From Neisseria chenwenguii (lineage in GTDB: Bacteria > Pseudomonadota > Gammaproteobacteria > Burkholderiales > Neisseriaceae), in the NCBI RefSeq assembly GCF_002216145.1, contig NZ_CP022278.1:1178001-1242000 (forward strand): DNA of 64,000 nt, read 5' to 3'. Shown here in pieces: positions 8,118-17,010 of the stretch. Made by a program: the position numbers and the translations under genes. Every line of letters starts with the position of its first letter. The first letter of the stretch is position 1. The notes under the pieces were generated by a model. That model saw only the letters and a list, made by a program, of their open reading frames with translations, was not told the origin of the DNA and ran no database searches.

Positions 8118-9893
8118 ATGAAACAGAAAACCCTGACAATCAGCCTGCTCTCGGCGCTGGTTTTGGCTGCCTGCGCGCAGACCGAACCGCCTGCCGAAAG
8201 GCTGTCTGAAACCAAGCCGGTGGCGGCGGAGAGTCATGCGCCCGAACAGGGAACGGGGCTGACCGAGCAGAAACTGGTACACGCCAAAAATTTTATGGCG
8301 GCGTCGGCCAATCCGCTGGCGACCGAAGCGGGTTATGAAGTGTTGAAAAAAGGCGGCAGTGCGATTGATGCGATGATTGCCATTCAGACGACCTTGAGCC
8401 TGACCGAGCCGCAGTCTTCCGGTTTGGGCGGCGGCGCGTTTTTGGTGTATTGGGACAATAAAGCGAAAAAACTGACCACGTTTGATGCGCGCGAAACCGC
8501 GCCGAAAGCGGCGAAACCCGAGCTGTTTTTAGATGCATCGGGCAAACCGCTGGAATTCATGAATGCCGTTGTCGGCGGGCGTTCGGTGGGTGTACCCGGC
8601 ATTCCGAAACTTTTGGAAGACATACACAAACGTTACGGCAAACTGCCGTGGGCAACGCTGTTCAACAAACCCATATCGCTGGCCGAACAAGGCTTTGCCG
8701 TATCGCCGCGCATGGCCAAATCCATCGAGCAGAACCAGAAATATCTGCAACGCTATCCGCAAACCGCCGCCTATTTCCTGCCGAACGGCAAACCGCTGGC
8801 GGCGGGTACGTTGCTGAAAAACCCCGAGTTCGCCCGATCCGTACGTCTGTTGGCCGAAAAAGGCAGCACGCCGTTTTACAGCGGCAAACCCGCGCAGAAT
8901 ATAGTTAACACCGTTACCGGCGCGGCCGATAATCCCGGCAAGATCAGCATGGCCGATTTTAAAAACTACCGCGTTATCGAGCGCACACCTGTTTGCGCGC
9001 CCTACCGCGAGTTTGAAATCTGCGGTATGGGCGCGCCGAGTTCGGGCGCGATTGCCTTGGGTGAAATCTTCGGCGTGTTGCAGCAGCAGGACATGAAAGC
9101 GTTGGGTGCGGACAACATCCAAAGCTGGCGCTGGCTGGGCGAAGCCTCGCGCATCGCCTTTGCCGACCGCGACCGCTATGTCGGCGATCCGGCGTTTGTC
9201 AGCGTACCGGCCAAATCCTTGATCAGCCGCGCCTACCTGAAACCACGTTCCGAAGAAATCCGAAATACCGACAAAGCCTTACCAAAAGTCGAGGCCGGCG
9301 TGTTCGGCAAAAAACAGGCGGCGGGCAAAGCCGTCGAACTGCCTTCCACCAGCCACATCGTCGTCGTCGATAAAGCCGGCAACGTCGTTTCCATGACCAC
9401 TTCCATCGAAAACGCCTTCGGTTCGACGCTGATGGCCAACGGCTATCTGCTCAACAATGAGCTGACCGACTTTTCATTCAAACCTGCCGACGAAACGGGC
9501 AAACCCGTCGCCAACAGCGTCGCCGGCGGCAAACGCCCGCGTTCGTCCATGGCGCCGACCATCGTCATGCAAAACGGCCGCCCCTATCTGGCCGTCGGCT
9601 CGCCCGGCGGCAGCCGCATCATCGGCTACGTCGCCAAAACGCTGGTGGCTCACATCGACTGGGACATGGACATTCAGACGGCCATTTCCCTGCCGAACAT
9701 GCTCAACCGCGGCAGCACGTATGAAATCGAACAAAACACCCCTGCCGCCGCCAAAGCCGGCGCGCTCGAACAGCTCGGGTATAAAGTTCAGGTACGCGAT
9801 TTGAACTCCGGCGTCCAAGGCATCCTCATCGGCAAAACCGGTCTGCAAGGCGGCGCCGACCCGCGCCGCGAAGGGAAAGTGATGGGGGATTGA
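8118..9893 (+). CDS. ggt: Gamma-glutamyltransferase, lipoprotein
   Basis: 591-residue Ntn-hydrolase that cleaves gamma-glutamyl bonds of glutathione and transfers the glutamyl group to amino acids or water. The N-terminus has a lipobox (LVLAACAQ, Cys19), so it is predicted to be a lipid-anchored envelope protein. Autoprocessing should occur before Thr411 in the motif STSHIVVVDKAGNVVSMT, giving large and small subunits. The GSPGGSRII glycine motif of the small subunit is present. Ribosome site AGGAGA precedes the ATG. It faces lpxC with a shared DUS terminator at 9922. Confidence 0.95.
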   Translation: MKQKTLTISLLSALVLAACAQTEPPAERLSETKPVAAESHAPEQGTGLTEQKLVHAKNFMAASANPLATEAGYEVLKKGGSAIDAMIAIQTTLSLTEPQSSGLGGGAFLVYWDNKAKKLTTFDARETAPKAAKPELFLDASGKPLEFMNAVVGGRSVGVPGIPKLLEDIHKRYGKLPWATLFNKPISLAEQGFAVSPRMAKSIEQNQKYLQRYPQTAAYFLPNGKPLAAGTLLKNPEFARSVRLLAEKGSTPFYSGKPAQNIVNTVTGAADNPGKISMADFKNYRVIERTPVCAPYREFEICGMGAPSSGAIALGEIFGVLQQQDMKALGADNIQSWRWLGEASRIAFADRDRYVGDPAFVSVPAKSLISRAYLKPRSEEIRNTDKALPKVEAGVFGKKQAAGKAVELPSTSHIVVVDKAGNVVSMTTSIENAFGSTLMANGYLLNNELTDFSFKPADETGKPVANSVAGGKRPRSSMAPTIVMQNGRPYLAVGSPGGSRIIGYVAKTLVAHIDWDMDIQTAISLPNMLNRGSTYEIEQNTPAAAKAGALEQLGYKVQVRDLNSGVQGILIGKTGLQGGADPRREGKVMGD

Positions 9894-9921
9894 TTTGGTT
9901 TTGTTTGTTTGTTTGAATGAT

Positions 9922-9967
9922 AAGGCCGTCTGAAAACTTCCAAACTCAAAGTTTTTCAGACGGCCTT
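9922..9967. terminator. DUS inverted-repeat terminator between convergent ggt and lpxC
   Basis: AAGGCCGTCTGAAAAC and its inverted copy are separated by about 14 bases, between two convergent stops. Confidence 0.8.
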
Positions 9968-9995
9968 CCTATTCCTAATATTTAAACCCGCTTAA

Positions 9996-10913
9996 TCAAG
10001 CCGCGCTGGGCAGTTCGTGAAACGCGGCGGGCAGGTCTTTTTCGTCGGCAAATTCCACCCATTCGTAAGCCGTGCCGTCGGCCAACACCGCGCGCAAGAG
10101 CGCGTTGTTGATTGCGTGGCCGGATTTGTAGCCTTCGAATGTGCCGATAATCGGGTGGCCGACGATATACAAATCGCCGATGGCGTCGAGGATTTTGTGG
10201 CGCACAAATTCGTCGGGATAGCGCAGCCCTTCGGGGTTGAGCACGTCGGTGTCATCAATCACGATGGCGTTGTTGAGGTTGCCGCCCAGCCCGAGGTTGT
10301 GGGCGCGCATCATTTCTACTTCCTGCATAAAGCCGAAAGTGCGGGCGCGGGCGATTTCGTCAACGTAGGATTTGCCGGCGAAGTCGATTTCAAAAGTAGG
10401 ATTGCTGCGGTTGAACACGGGGTGGTCGAATTCGATGGTCAGAGTCACTTTGAAGCCGTTGTAAGGCGTGAAGCGCACCCATTTGCCGCTTTCTTTCACT
10501 TCGACGGTTTTCAAAATGCGCAAAAACCGCTTTTGCGCGCTTTGGTCGATGACACCCGCATCTTGCAAAAGGTAGATAAACGGCAGGCTGGAGCCGTCCA
10601 TAATCGGGATTTCGGGAGCGTTGAGCTCGATAAGCGCGTTGTCGATGCCGTAGGCGGACAGCGCGGACATGATGTGTTCGATGGTGCCGACGCGCACGCC
10701 TTTTTCGGTAACGACAGTGGACGAAAGGCGGGTGTCGTTGATCAGATAAGGCGTAAGCTTGATGATTCCGCCCTGATCGCCGCTCAAATCGGTGCGGCGG
10801 AACGAAATGCCGCTGTTTTCCGGCGCGGGGTGCAGAGTCAGCGCGACGCGTTCGCCCGAATGCAGGCCGACGCCGGTAACGCTGATAGGTTTTGCTAAAG
10901 TCCGTTGCAGCAT
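9996..10913 (-). CDS. lpxC: UDP-3-O-acyl-N-acetylglucosamine deacetylase
   Basis: 305-residue Zn-dependent deacetylase, the committed step of lipid A synthesis. Zinc ligands are visible as His80 (TIEHIMSAL), His239 and Asp243 (VRHKILDAIGD), and the catalytic His266 lies in KSGHAINNALL. Also present are VTGVGLHSGERV at the N-terminus and PIMDGSSLPF. Length matches the family. It is transcribed alone; the 469-bp region upstream separates it from divergent gapA. Confidence 0.97.
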   Translation of the reverse strand: MLQRTLAKPISVTGVGLHSGERVALTLHPAPENSGISFRRTDLSGDQGGIIKLTPYLINDTRLSSTVVTEKGVRVGTIEHIMSALSAYGIDNALIELNAPEIPIMDGSSLPFIYLLQDAGVIDQSAQKRFLRILKTVEVKESGKWVRFTPYNGFKVTLTIEFDHPVFNRSNPTFEIDFAGKSYVDEIARARTFGFMQEVEMMRAHNLGLGGNLNNAIVIDDTDVLNPEGLRYPDEFVRHKILDAIGDLYIVGHPIIGTFEGYKSGHAINNALLRAVLADGTAYEWVEFADEKDLPAAFHELPSAA

Positions 10914-11382
10914 AATGGTTTCCGGGTTGGATTGGATAGGCGGATAATACGATAAATCCGAAGTACTTATCTATTGTTTTTAATAGTATTTACCAATGGC
11001 TTGACAGGCCGTCTGAAAAGTCTGTGGAAAAGCGGTAGAAAAAAACCGGATTATCCACAGGCTGGGATGAAAAACAGCGGTTGCGTTTGGCCATGCGGTT
11101 TTTTGAGATTTAATTTTTTGTTTTAAAAATAATTTATTGACTTACTCACAACTCTTTTCCCGCTTCTTCTTCAAATTCGGTTTTTTAATTTATTCTATCA
11201 TTTACACCAACTCAAACTGCGGCATTTTTCAGACGGCATTTATTTACCCTAAGGCCGTCTGAAAACCATTTTCTTTATTTAAATCAAACATTTTTTAAGT
11301 AGTTGTATGTAACGCTAGGTAGTAGTTTTATTTCAGGCTACAATCACTGCATTGAGTTTCCCCATCTATCAAGGAGCAAAAA
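10914..11382. other. AT-rich intergenic region between divergent lpxC and gapA
   Basis: Contains three DUS copies and long A/T runs. A TACAAT hexamer at 11339 is a possible -10 for gapA, without a convincing -35. No gene seen. Confidence 0.5.
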
Positions 11383-12387
11383 ATGAGCATCAAAGTCGCC
11401 ATCAACGGCTTCGGCCGCATCGGCCGTTTGGCATTGCGCCAAATCATCAAAACAGAAGGCATCGAAGTTGTTGCCGTCAACGACCTGACCCCTGCCGATA
11501 TGCTGGTACACCTGTTTAAATACGACACGACACAAGGCCGTTTCCAAGGTACGGCCGAATTGAAAGACGACGCGATTGTCGTTAACGGCAAAGAAATCAA
11601 AGTATTTGCCAACCCCAATCCCGAAGAATTGCCGTGGGGAAAATTGGGCGTGGATGTCGTCTTGGAATGTACCGGCTTTTTCACCAGCAACGAAAAATGC
11701 CAAGCACATATCCGCGCCGGCGCGCGCAAAGTCGTGATTTCCGCACCCGGCGGCAATGACGTGAAAACCGTCGTATTCGGCGTAAACGAAAACGTTTTGG
11801 ACGGCTCTGAAACCGTCATTTCCGCCGCCTCCTGCACCACCAACTGTCTCGCCCCGATGGCCGCCGTTTTGCAGAAAGAATTCGGTATCGTCGAAGGCCT
11901 GATGACCACCATCCATGCCTACACCGGCGATCAAAACACCCTCGACGCGCCGCACCGCAAAGGCGACAAACGCCGTGCCCGCGCCGCCGCGCAAAACATC
12001 GTGCCGAACAGTACAGGCGCCGCCAAAGCCATCGGCCTTGTGATTCCCGAATTGCAGGGCAAACTCGACGGCTCCGCCCAACGCGTTCCCGTTGCTACCG
12101 GCTCGCTGACCGAACTGGTAACCGTGTTGGAAAAAAACGTTACCAAAGAAGAAATCAACGCCGCCATGAAAGCCGCCGCAACCGCATCTTACGGCTATAC
12201 CGAAGAAGAGCTGGTTTCTTCCGACGTCATCGGCATGGAATTCGGCTCGCTGTTTGACGCCACCCAAACCCGCGTCATGACCGTCGGCGGCAAACAACTC
12301 GTCAAAACCGTGGCCTGGTACGACAACGAAATGTCTTACACCTGCCAGCTTGTGCGCACGCTGGAGTATTTTGCCGCTAAGATTTAA
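11383..12387 (+). CDS. gapA: Glyceraldehyde-3-phosphate dehydrogenase, type I
   Basis: 334-residue glycolytic enzyme oxidising glyceraldehyde 3-phosphate with NAD+ and phosphate. N-terminal Rossmann motif [14 protein letters not shown], active-site Cys in [12 protein letters not shown], and the conserved [18 protein letters not shown]-terminus. The [16 protein letters not shown] segment resembles the GapA-1 type of Neisseria as I recall it, not the second neisserial paralogue. Ribosome site AAGGAGC is 6-7 bases before the ATG. A DUS hairpin follows the stop. Confidence 0.96.
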   Translation: MSIKVAINGFGRIGRLALRQIIKTEGIEVVAVNDLTPADMLVHLFKYDTTQGRFQGTAELKDDAIVVNGKEIKVFANPNPEELPWGKLGVDVVLECTGFFTSNEKCQAHIRAGARKVVISAPGGNDVKTVVFGVNENVLDGSETVISAASCTTNCLAPMAAVLQKEFGIVEGLMTTIHAYTGDQNTLDAPHRKGDKRRARAAAQNIVPNSTGAAKAIGLVIPELQGKLDGSAQRVPVATGSLTELVTVLEKNVTKEEINAAMKAAATASYGYTEEELVSSDVIGMEFGSLFDATQTRVMTVGGKQLVKTVAWYDNEMSYTCQLVRTLEYFAAKI

Positions 12388-12407
12388 GCGGTTGGTTTGA
12401 AATGAAG

Positions 12408-12440
12408 AAATGCCGTCTGAAAAGTTTTCAGACGGCATTT
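12408..12440 (+). terminator. DUS hairpin terminator of gapA
   Basis: AAATGCCGTCTGAAAAG with its inverted copy. This is an AT-type DUS, unusual among the AG-type majority in the window. Confidence 0.8.
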
Positions 12441-12474
12441 TGGTTTGATGAAACGACTAAAAACAAGTCGGAGT

Positions 12475-12570
12475 GGTCGGATACTTTTGCCCGACAATCC
12501 GTTAAATAGTTTGGCCGATTGCTAATTGCTAAATATTTAGCCAACGTCGGGCAAAAGTGTCCGACCTACG
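12475..12570. repeat. BIME-like hairpin pair, family D
   Basis: Arms 12475-12495 and 12546-12566 (GGTCGG..CTTTTGCCCGAC) are inverted with one mismatch, around about 50 AT-rich bases. The right arm ends in the foot CTAC, the left outer flank is GGAGT. Confidence 0.65.
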
Positions 12571-12643
12571 CTACGGTTCGATGTCTTCATCCCTGAAAAA
12601 ATCATACGGCATTTTTTTTGTAGATTTTAAATAAATTTCCAGT

Positions 12644-13255
12644 TTATTTCAATTTTACGATTTTCGGCACTTCGATAATTCCCAGTTTCTGCTTGGTAGC
12701 CGGGCTCAAATGCTCAAGGCTTTCGCTAATCCATTCCACCAAATCCTTTCCTTCCATCACACGGATATTGTGCTCTTCGGCCAATTTTTTTGATTCGCTG
12801 CTCAAACTACCCGTCGTCATCAACCATTTTTGGACGTTGGATTCATCATCATCCGTTTCGTGGGTAATCAGTTGCCGTAAACCGTGGCTGCTGGTTTGGC
12901 CTCTGTGGTGCTTGGCCTGTATCAGCAGGCGCGAGTTGTTGAAACGGTCGTTTTTCTCTGCGCTGATGTCAATATCGGAAATATCGGAAGACTGGTTTTT
13001 AGCTTCGATTCTGACTTTCGTATAGCCTTCGATTTCAACCAATTCTTTTATCAACTGCTCCAAACCGTTACCGCCAGCAGCAAGCCGAGTATTGCCATTG
13101 GCAAGGGATTCCAGCAATTCTTGTTTAAACGCTTCTTCTGCCGCAGTTTCCTGCTCGGTCAGATAACTGTTTGCCTGATAGCTGCCCTTTTCTTTCAAAT
13201 TCTGGATAATGGTTAAAATTTCTTCTTTAAAATCGTTCAAACTCGTTATGGTCAT
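12644..13255 (-). CDS. Mrr-type restriction endonuclease domain protein (probably the C-terminal part of a broken gene)
   Basis: 203 residues. After a Glu/Gln-rich N-terminal helix region (1-55), residues about 60-190 have the layout of the Mrr_cat (PD-(D/E)xK) domain: GNGLEQLIKELVEIEGY, a catalytic Asp region DISDIDISAEK, the QAK core in LLIQAKHHRGQ, and a C-terminal LAEEHNIRVMEGKDLVEWI typical of the family. Whole family members carry an extra N-terminal domain; a remnant of such a domain lies directly upstream in another frame (13283-13552). Activity is doubtful: it is probably a relic of a restriction system cleaving modified or foreign DNA. Confidence 0.7.
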   Translation of the reverse strand: MTITSLNDFKEEILTIIQNLKEKGSYQANSYLTEQETAAEEAFKQELLESLANGNTRLAAGGNGLEQLIKELVEIEGYTKVRIEAKNQSSDISDIDISAEKNDRFNNSRLLIQAKHHRGQTSSHGLRQLITHETDDDESNVQKWLMTTGSLSSESKKLAEEHNIRVMEGKDLVEWISESLEHLSPATKQKLGIIEVPKIVKLK

Positions 13256-13282
13256 CCTGACTTTCAGACGGCTCTCAAAACC

Positions 13283-13552
13283 TTACGATAAATTATTCCT
13301 TGGAATCTGAATGATATTACCGTTTTGTCCGCAGAATAAATCAACCTTAACCTGATTGCAGACATCATCGTTGGCAGATTCTGCATCAAAACGTTTCACT
13401 CCATCGGCTATGCCGATAACAACTGAACGGCGGAGGGGAACGACCACAATATCTCCCTTAGCCAGATTAAAAAAACGTTTGACAGTATTTTTCCATCTGC
13501 CGATTTTGCCGATGGCTTTGATGACGTCATCGGCATTTTCATATAAGGAAGA
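13283..13552 (-). pseudogene. N-terminal remnant of the restriction-endonuclease gene
   Basis: An open frame without any usable start codon reads ENADDVIKAIGKIGRWK, then about 20 residues later GDIVVVPLRRSVVIGIADG, and ends QIPRNNLS before the TAA at 13283. This GD-hydrophobic-P..IGxxxG pattern is what N-terminal domains of Mrr-type restriction proteins look like. It is cut at its 5' end (stop codon at 13553) and separated from the Mrr domain ORF by a stop, 27 bases and a DUS. Confidence 0.6.
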
Positions 13553-13569
13553 TTAATAAAAGTTCATAA

Positions 13570-13965
13570 AAAATCCGTAAGATTCGCGAGCTGAAAAATT
13601 TCTCTCAGGAAAATATGGCAGAGCAGTTGCAGATGTCGACCAACGGCTATGCGAAAATCGAGCGTGGGGAAGTGGGTTTGCAGCTGGATAAGCTGGAGCA
13701 GATTGCGGAAGTGTTTGGGATGGAGGTGGTGGATTTGCTGTCGCTAGATAAGAAAATGGTTTATTTGAATATCGAAAACAGCACCAATTCGTCAAACTAT
13801 TATTCGTCGCAAGATCAGCTTGTTTTTGAAATCGAAAAATTAAAACAGCAGGTGGGTTATTTGCAGGCGATGTTGGGTGAGAAAAACGGTTTTATCGACC
13901 AGTAGCGGGCGCAGATTGCGACTTTGGCTGAATTGCTGGAGGCGGTAAAGGCAAACTGTTCATAA
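13570..13965 (+). pseudogene. XRE-family HTH regulator, truncated and interrupted
   Basis: The frame reads KIRKIRELKNFSQENMAEQL, then a complete helix-turn-helix (STNGYAKIERGEVGL; LEQIAEVFGMEVVDLLSL), a linker and a coiled-coil tail. An in-frame TAA at 13567 removes the normal start; the only ATG (13615) falls inside the HTH. A TAG at 13903 interrupts the coiled coil, which otherwise continues RAQIATLAELLEAVKANC to a TAA at 13963. The intact gene was probably divergent from the restriction endonuclease gene and may have controlled it. Confidence 0.7.
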
Positions 13966-14010
13966 GCGATGCCGTCTGAAACTGCGGGTAGGTTTCAGAC
14001 GGTATCGCTT
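13964..14010. terminator. Long DUS hairpin
   Basis: AAGCGATGCCGTCTGAAAC pairs with GTTTCAGACGGTATCGCTT around a 9-base loop: a 19-bp stem with one mismatch, extending well beyond the DUS. It overlaps the end of the XRE remnant and lies downstream of trmO. Confidence 0.75.
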
Positions 14011-14066
14011 ATTTATGTGCTGGCAATGCAAATGTTTCAAGTTACAAAACTATTTCAGACGGCATT

Positions 14067-14753
14067 TTACGGTAAACCTTGTCCCGCGCGTCCAACGGCA
14101 ATAATCTTGGCGGTGTTGTCTTGGATTTGAAATTTCACTTCATAATCCGAAACATTCATCACATATACGCGCTCGGGGATGTCTTGGTAGGCGGGGCGGG
14201 GGTCTTGGGCGATGCTTTGCCCGATGAGGTCGCGCTCGCCTGCGGATAAGCCTGCGCCGGTGTTGTCTGCCCATATGATATGGAGTTCGTCGGGTTTGCC
14301 GCTGACGAATCCTGCGCGGGCGTCGGGTTTGGCTTCAACAAAGGGGATGTAGGGTTTGATGTCGATAACGGGCGTGCCGTCAAGCAGGTCGGCGCCGCTG
14401 CAATAGAGTTTGACGGTTTTGCCGCTTTCAATGCGCTCGAGTTTCAGCAGCGACAGGCCGAGGTGGTTGGGGCGGTGGGGACTGCGGGTGGCGAAGATGC
14501 CCATTTTCCGCCGTCCGCCCAAGCGCGGCGGGCGTACCATTTGCGCCCAACCTTCTTCGATTGCGTCGTGGAAAATAAAGCTGATCCAGACATAATCGAA
14601 ATCGGCCAAACCGCGCACGCTGTCGGCGGTAAATTCACGGTTGAGTTCGATGCAGACTTCTGCTGCGGGAACGAGGCCTGGCTGTCGGGCGATGCCGAAT
14701 TTTTGTTTGTAGGGGGAATGGGCGGTGGCGATGGGGCGGATGGTATGCGGCAT
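14067..14753 (-). CDS. trmO: tRNA (N6-threonylcarbamoyladenosine37-N6)-methyltransferase TrmO
   Basis: 228-residue SAM-dependent methyltransferase of the TsaA/YaeB family, which methylates t6A37 of tRNA. Diagnostic segments: PIATAHSPYKQKFGIARQPGL at the N-terminus, FDYVWISFIFH, RPPRLGGRRKMGIFATRSPHRPN with GLSLLKLE, and LDGTPVIDIKPYIPFVEA. Length matches the E. coli protein. The start is followed upstream by a shortened Correia-like element (14782-14860), which may supply or disturb promoter sequence. Confidence 0.93.
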   Translation of the reverse strand: MPHTIRPIATAHSPYKQKFGIARQPGLVPAAEVCIELNREFTADSVRGLADFDYVWISFIFHDAIEEGWAQMVRPPRLGGRRKMGIFATRSPHRPNHLGLSLLKLERIESGKTVKLYCSGADLLDGTPVIDIKPYIPFVEAKPDARAGFVSGKPDELHIIWADNTGAGLSAGERDLIGQSIAQDPRPAYQDIPERVYVMNVSDYEVKFQIQDNTAKIIAVGRAGQGLP

Positions 14754-14781
14754 GGTGGTGGAATTTTGAAAAAGCTAATGA

Positions 14782-14860
14782 TATAGTGAACTAAAATAAA
14801 AAATCTACTTCGTTGGCTGTGGCTTGCCTCCTTGTATCTTTCTTATTTTATTTCACTATA
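14782..14860. mobile_element. Correia-like element, internally deleted form (79 bp)
   Basis: Begins TATAGTGAACTAAAATAA and ends TTATTTTATTTCACTATA, so the terminal inverted repeats match with few mismatches. The ends equal those of the longer elements at 21928 and 59813, but the central part is missing. Such short and long forms are known for neisserial Correia elements. Confidence 0.85.
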
Positions 14861-14985
14861 GCATAGGCTTAGTGTGGTGGGTTTGACCATCTGAAAATTT
14901 GGGTATTGGATGAAGTAGTGCGATTTTGTCTGCCAAACGATGAAGTTTCAGACGGCCTAAATATCCTCTTTTTAAGGGCTGGTTT

Positions 14986-14994
14986 TGTTATAAT
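14986..14994 (+). promoter_or_regulatory. Candidate extended -10 promoter of waaC
   Basis: TGTTATAAT matches an extended -10 (TGn-TATAAT); no good -35 is seen. It is 128 bases before the waaC start, with a parS site in the leader. Confidence 0.5.
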
Positions 14995-15089
14995 GGTAAC
15001 TTGGTATAGAAGCTGCTGCCCGCATGGTTTGCCGGATGGAATTGGTGAAATATTGTTTATAAAATTTAATAATATTAAATAGTTATATT

Positions 15090-15105
15090 TGTTTCACGTG
15101 AAACG
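15090..15105. other. parS site 1 (ParB binding)
   Basis: The perfect 14-bp palindrome GTTTCACGTGAAAC (15091-15104) is the core of the widely conserved chromosomal parS sequence; with flanks it matches 15 of 16 consensus bases. It lies 17 bases before the waaC start. A second copy is at 17951. Confidence 0.85.
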
Positions 15106-15121
15106 CTCAAAGGATTGCGCT

Positions 15122-16093
15122 GTGAAAGTTTTGTTGGTCAGGTTGTCGAGCATGGGGGATCTAATCCATACGCTGCCGGCGGTAAACGATTTGGCGCAGA
15201 TGTGTCCGGGAGTCGAGCTGCATTGGCTTTGCGAGGCAGGGTTTGCCGATATTGCGCGGCTGCATCCGTTTGTGAAAAAAGTGCATACGATGGCTTGGCG
15301 GCAATGGCGCAAGAAGTTGGGTCAAAAGGAAACTTGGCAGTCCATAGGCCGTCTGAAAACGGATTTGCAAAACGAGCGTTATGATTTTGTTTTAGACAGT
15401 CAGGGTTTGCTTAAAAGCGTGTTGTTTGCCAAATTTACGGCCTCACCCATCAAAGGCTTGGATAAACAAAGCGCGCGCGAGCCGTTGGCGGCTTGGTTTT
15501 ACAGGCAGGCTTTTGCGGTTGAAAAAGGCCGGAATGCGGTTTGGCGGAATCGGAAATTGTTTGCCCAAGTTTTCGGCTATGAAATGCCCGGGCGGCAGAC
15601 TTTTGGTTTGGCGGTGCCTGAATCAGGCCGTCTGAACGACTTGAAAATGCCGTTTTACGCGGCTTTGCACGCGACCAGCCGCGACAGCAAACTTTGGCCT
15701 GTGGATCATTGGATCGTTTTGCTGCGGCGTTTGCATGAAGCGGAAAACTGTTTTGTTTATCTGCCGTGGGGCAATGAACCCGAAAAACTGCGGGCGGAAA
15801 AAATTGCCGAAAACCTGCCGTTTGCCAAAGTATGCGACAAGATGAATCTGCTTCAGGCGGCTTATTTGTTGGATAACGCGTGCGGTGTTATCGGTGTGGA
15901 TACAGGTTTGCTGCATTTGGCCAATGCGCTGGATAAACCTGTGGTCGGGATTTTTACCGATACCGATCCTGCAAAAACGGGTGTTCAGGTTTCTGATTGG
16001 GCAAAAAATCTAGGCGGTATCGCGCAGATTCCAACGGTAGAAGAAGTGTATGAAATTTTAAAAGAATGCGTTGCCGCTAAACGGAACGGGTGA
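15122..16093 (+). CDS. waaC: Lipopolysaccharide heptosyltransferase I
   Basis: 323-residue GT9 glycosyltransferase adding the first L-glycero-D-manno-heptose to Kdo in the LOS inner core, on the cytoplasmic face of the inner membrane. N-terminus KVLLVRLSSMGDLIHTLPA, VELHWLCEAGFADI, FVLDSQGLLKS, the ADP-heptose site GVIGVDTGLLHLANAL and GIFTDTDPAKTG. The GTG at 15122 is chosen because it follows AAGGA and begins the conserved VKVLLVRL; a TTG-initiated reading from 15089 would run through the parS palindrome. Confidence 0.93.
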   Translation: MKVLLVRLSSMGDLIHTLPAVNDLAQMCPGVELHWLCEAGFADIARLHPFVKKVHTMAWRQWRKKLGQKETWQSIGRLKTDLQNERYDFVLDSQGLLKSVLFAKFTASPIKGLDKQSAREPLAAWFYRQAFAVEKGRNAVWRNRKLFAQVFGYEMPGRQTFGLAVPESGRLNDLKMPFYAALHATSRDSKLWPVDHWIVLLRRLHEAENCFVYLPWGNEPEKLRAEKIAENLPFAKVCDKMNLLQAAYLLDNACGVIGVDTGLLHLANALDKPVVGIFTDTDPAKTGVQVSDWAKNLGGIAQIPTVEEVYEILKECVAAKRNG

Positions 16094-16167
16094 GGCCGTC
16101 TGAAAAGGCTACCGATAAAATCGGTAAAGCGCTCTGAGTGATTTCTGAGTGATTACTTTAAAAGTAG

Positions 16168-16173
16168 TATAAT
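16168..16173 (+). promoter_or_regulatory. Candidate -10 of the etfBA operon
   Basis: TATAAT at 16168 is 77 bases before the etfB start. Just upstream is a short direct repeat (CTGAGTGATT twice, 16133-16154). No convincing -35. Confidence 0.4.
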
Positions 16174-16249
16174 CAGGTATTTCCGGCATTGATTGCCGCG
16201 GCTGTTTTTGAATCGAATTCAATCAAATCCTTTCAGGGAGAAATTTTTA

Positions 16250-16999
16250 ATGAAAGCATTGGTCGCAGTGAAGCGCGTGGTGGACTACAACGTCAAAGTC
16301 CGTGTTAAGGCCGACGGTTCGGATGTGGACATCGGTAATGTGAAAATGTCGATGAACCCGTTTGACGAAGTTGCGGTTGAAGAAGCGGTGCGCTTGAAAG
16401 AAGCCGGAAAAGTCAGCGAAATTGTGGCTGTGTCGCTGGGCGGAAAAAAATGTGAAGAGACGCTGCGCACGGCTTTGGCGATGGGCGCCGACCGCGCGGT
16501 TCATGTGGAAACCGAAGAAAAATTAGAGCCGCTGGCTGTGGCCAAATTGTTGAAAGCGGTAGCGGAAAAAGAGAATCCGCAAATTCTGCTTCTGGGTAAG
16601 CAGGCGATTGACGATGATGCGAACCAAACGGCGCAAATGTTGGCTGCGTTGCTGACCGCGTCGCAAGGGACGTTTGCTTCCAAAGTGAGTTTGGAAAACG
16701 ACGAAGTGGTCGTGACCCGCGAAATCGACGGCGGCGAAGAAACGGTGGCATTGAAACTGCCGGCCGTATTGAGCGCGGATTTACGCCTTAACGAACCGCG
16801 TTTCGTCAAATTGCCGAACATTATGGCGGCAAAGAAAAAACCTTTGGATAAAGTAGTGCCTGCCGATTTCGGCGTGGATATTACGCCGCGCGTCCATGTG
16901 GTAAAAGTTGCCGAGCCGCAGGCGCGTCAGGCGGGTGTGAAAGTGGCAGATGTCGCCGAATTGGTTGAAAAACTGAAAAACGAAGCCAAAGTAATCTGA
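16250..16999 (+). CDS. etfB: Electron transfer flavoprotein, beta subunit
   Basis: 249-residue AMP-binding subunit of the soluble ETF heterodimer, which takes electrons from acyl-CoA and similar dehydrogenases to ETF-quinone oxidoreductase. It begins [37 protein letters not shown] and the adenine-nucleotide segment [22 protein letters not shown] are family hallmarks. The start at 16250 follows CAGGGAG; a longer reading from 16193 is not supported. etfA follows 11 bp downstream, so they form one operon. Confidence 0.96.
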   Translation: MKALVAVKRVVDYNVKVRVKADGSDVDIGNVKMSMNPFDEVAVEEAVRLKEAGKVSEIVAVSLGGKKCEETLRTALAMGADRAVHVETEEKLEPLAVAKLLKAVAEKENPQILLLGKQAIDDDANQTAQMLAALLTASQGTFASKVSLENDEVVVTREIDGGEETVALKLPAVLSADLRLNEPRFVKLPNIMAAKKKPLDKVVPADFGVDITPRVHVVKVAEPQARQAGVKVADVAELVEKLKNEAKVI

Positions 17000-17010
17000 A
17001 GGAGCGAGAA

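Noticed and set aside
9894..9920. Short TTTG tandem repeat after ggt as a phase-variation tract
   Set aside because: Only about four units, located between the stop codon and the terminator, so it cannot switch a gene.
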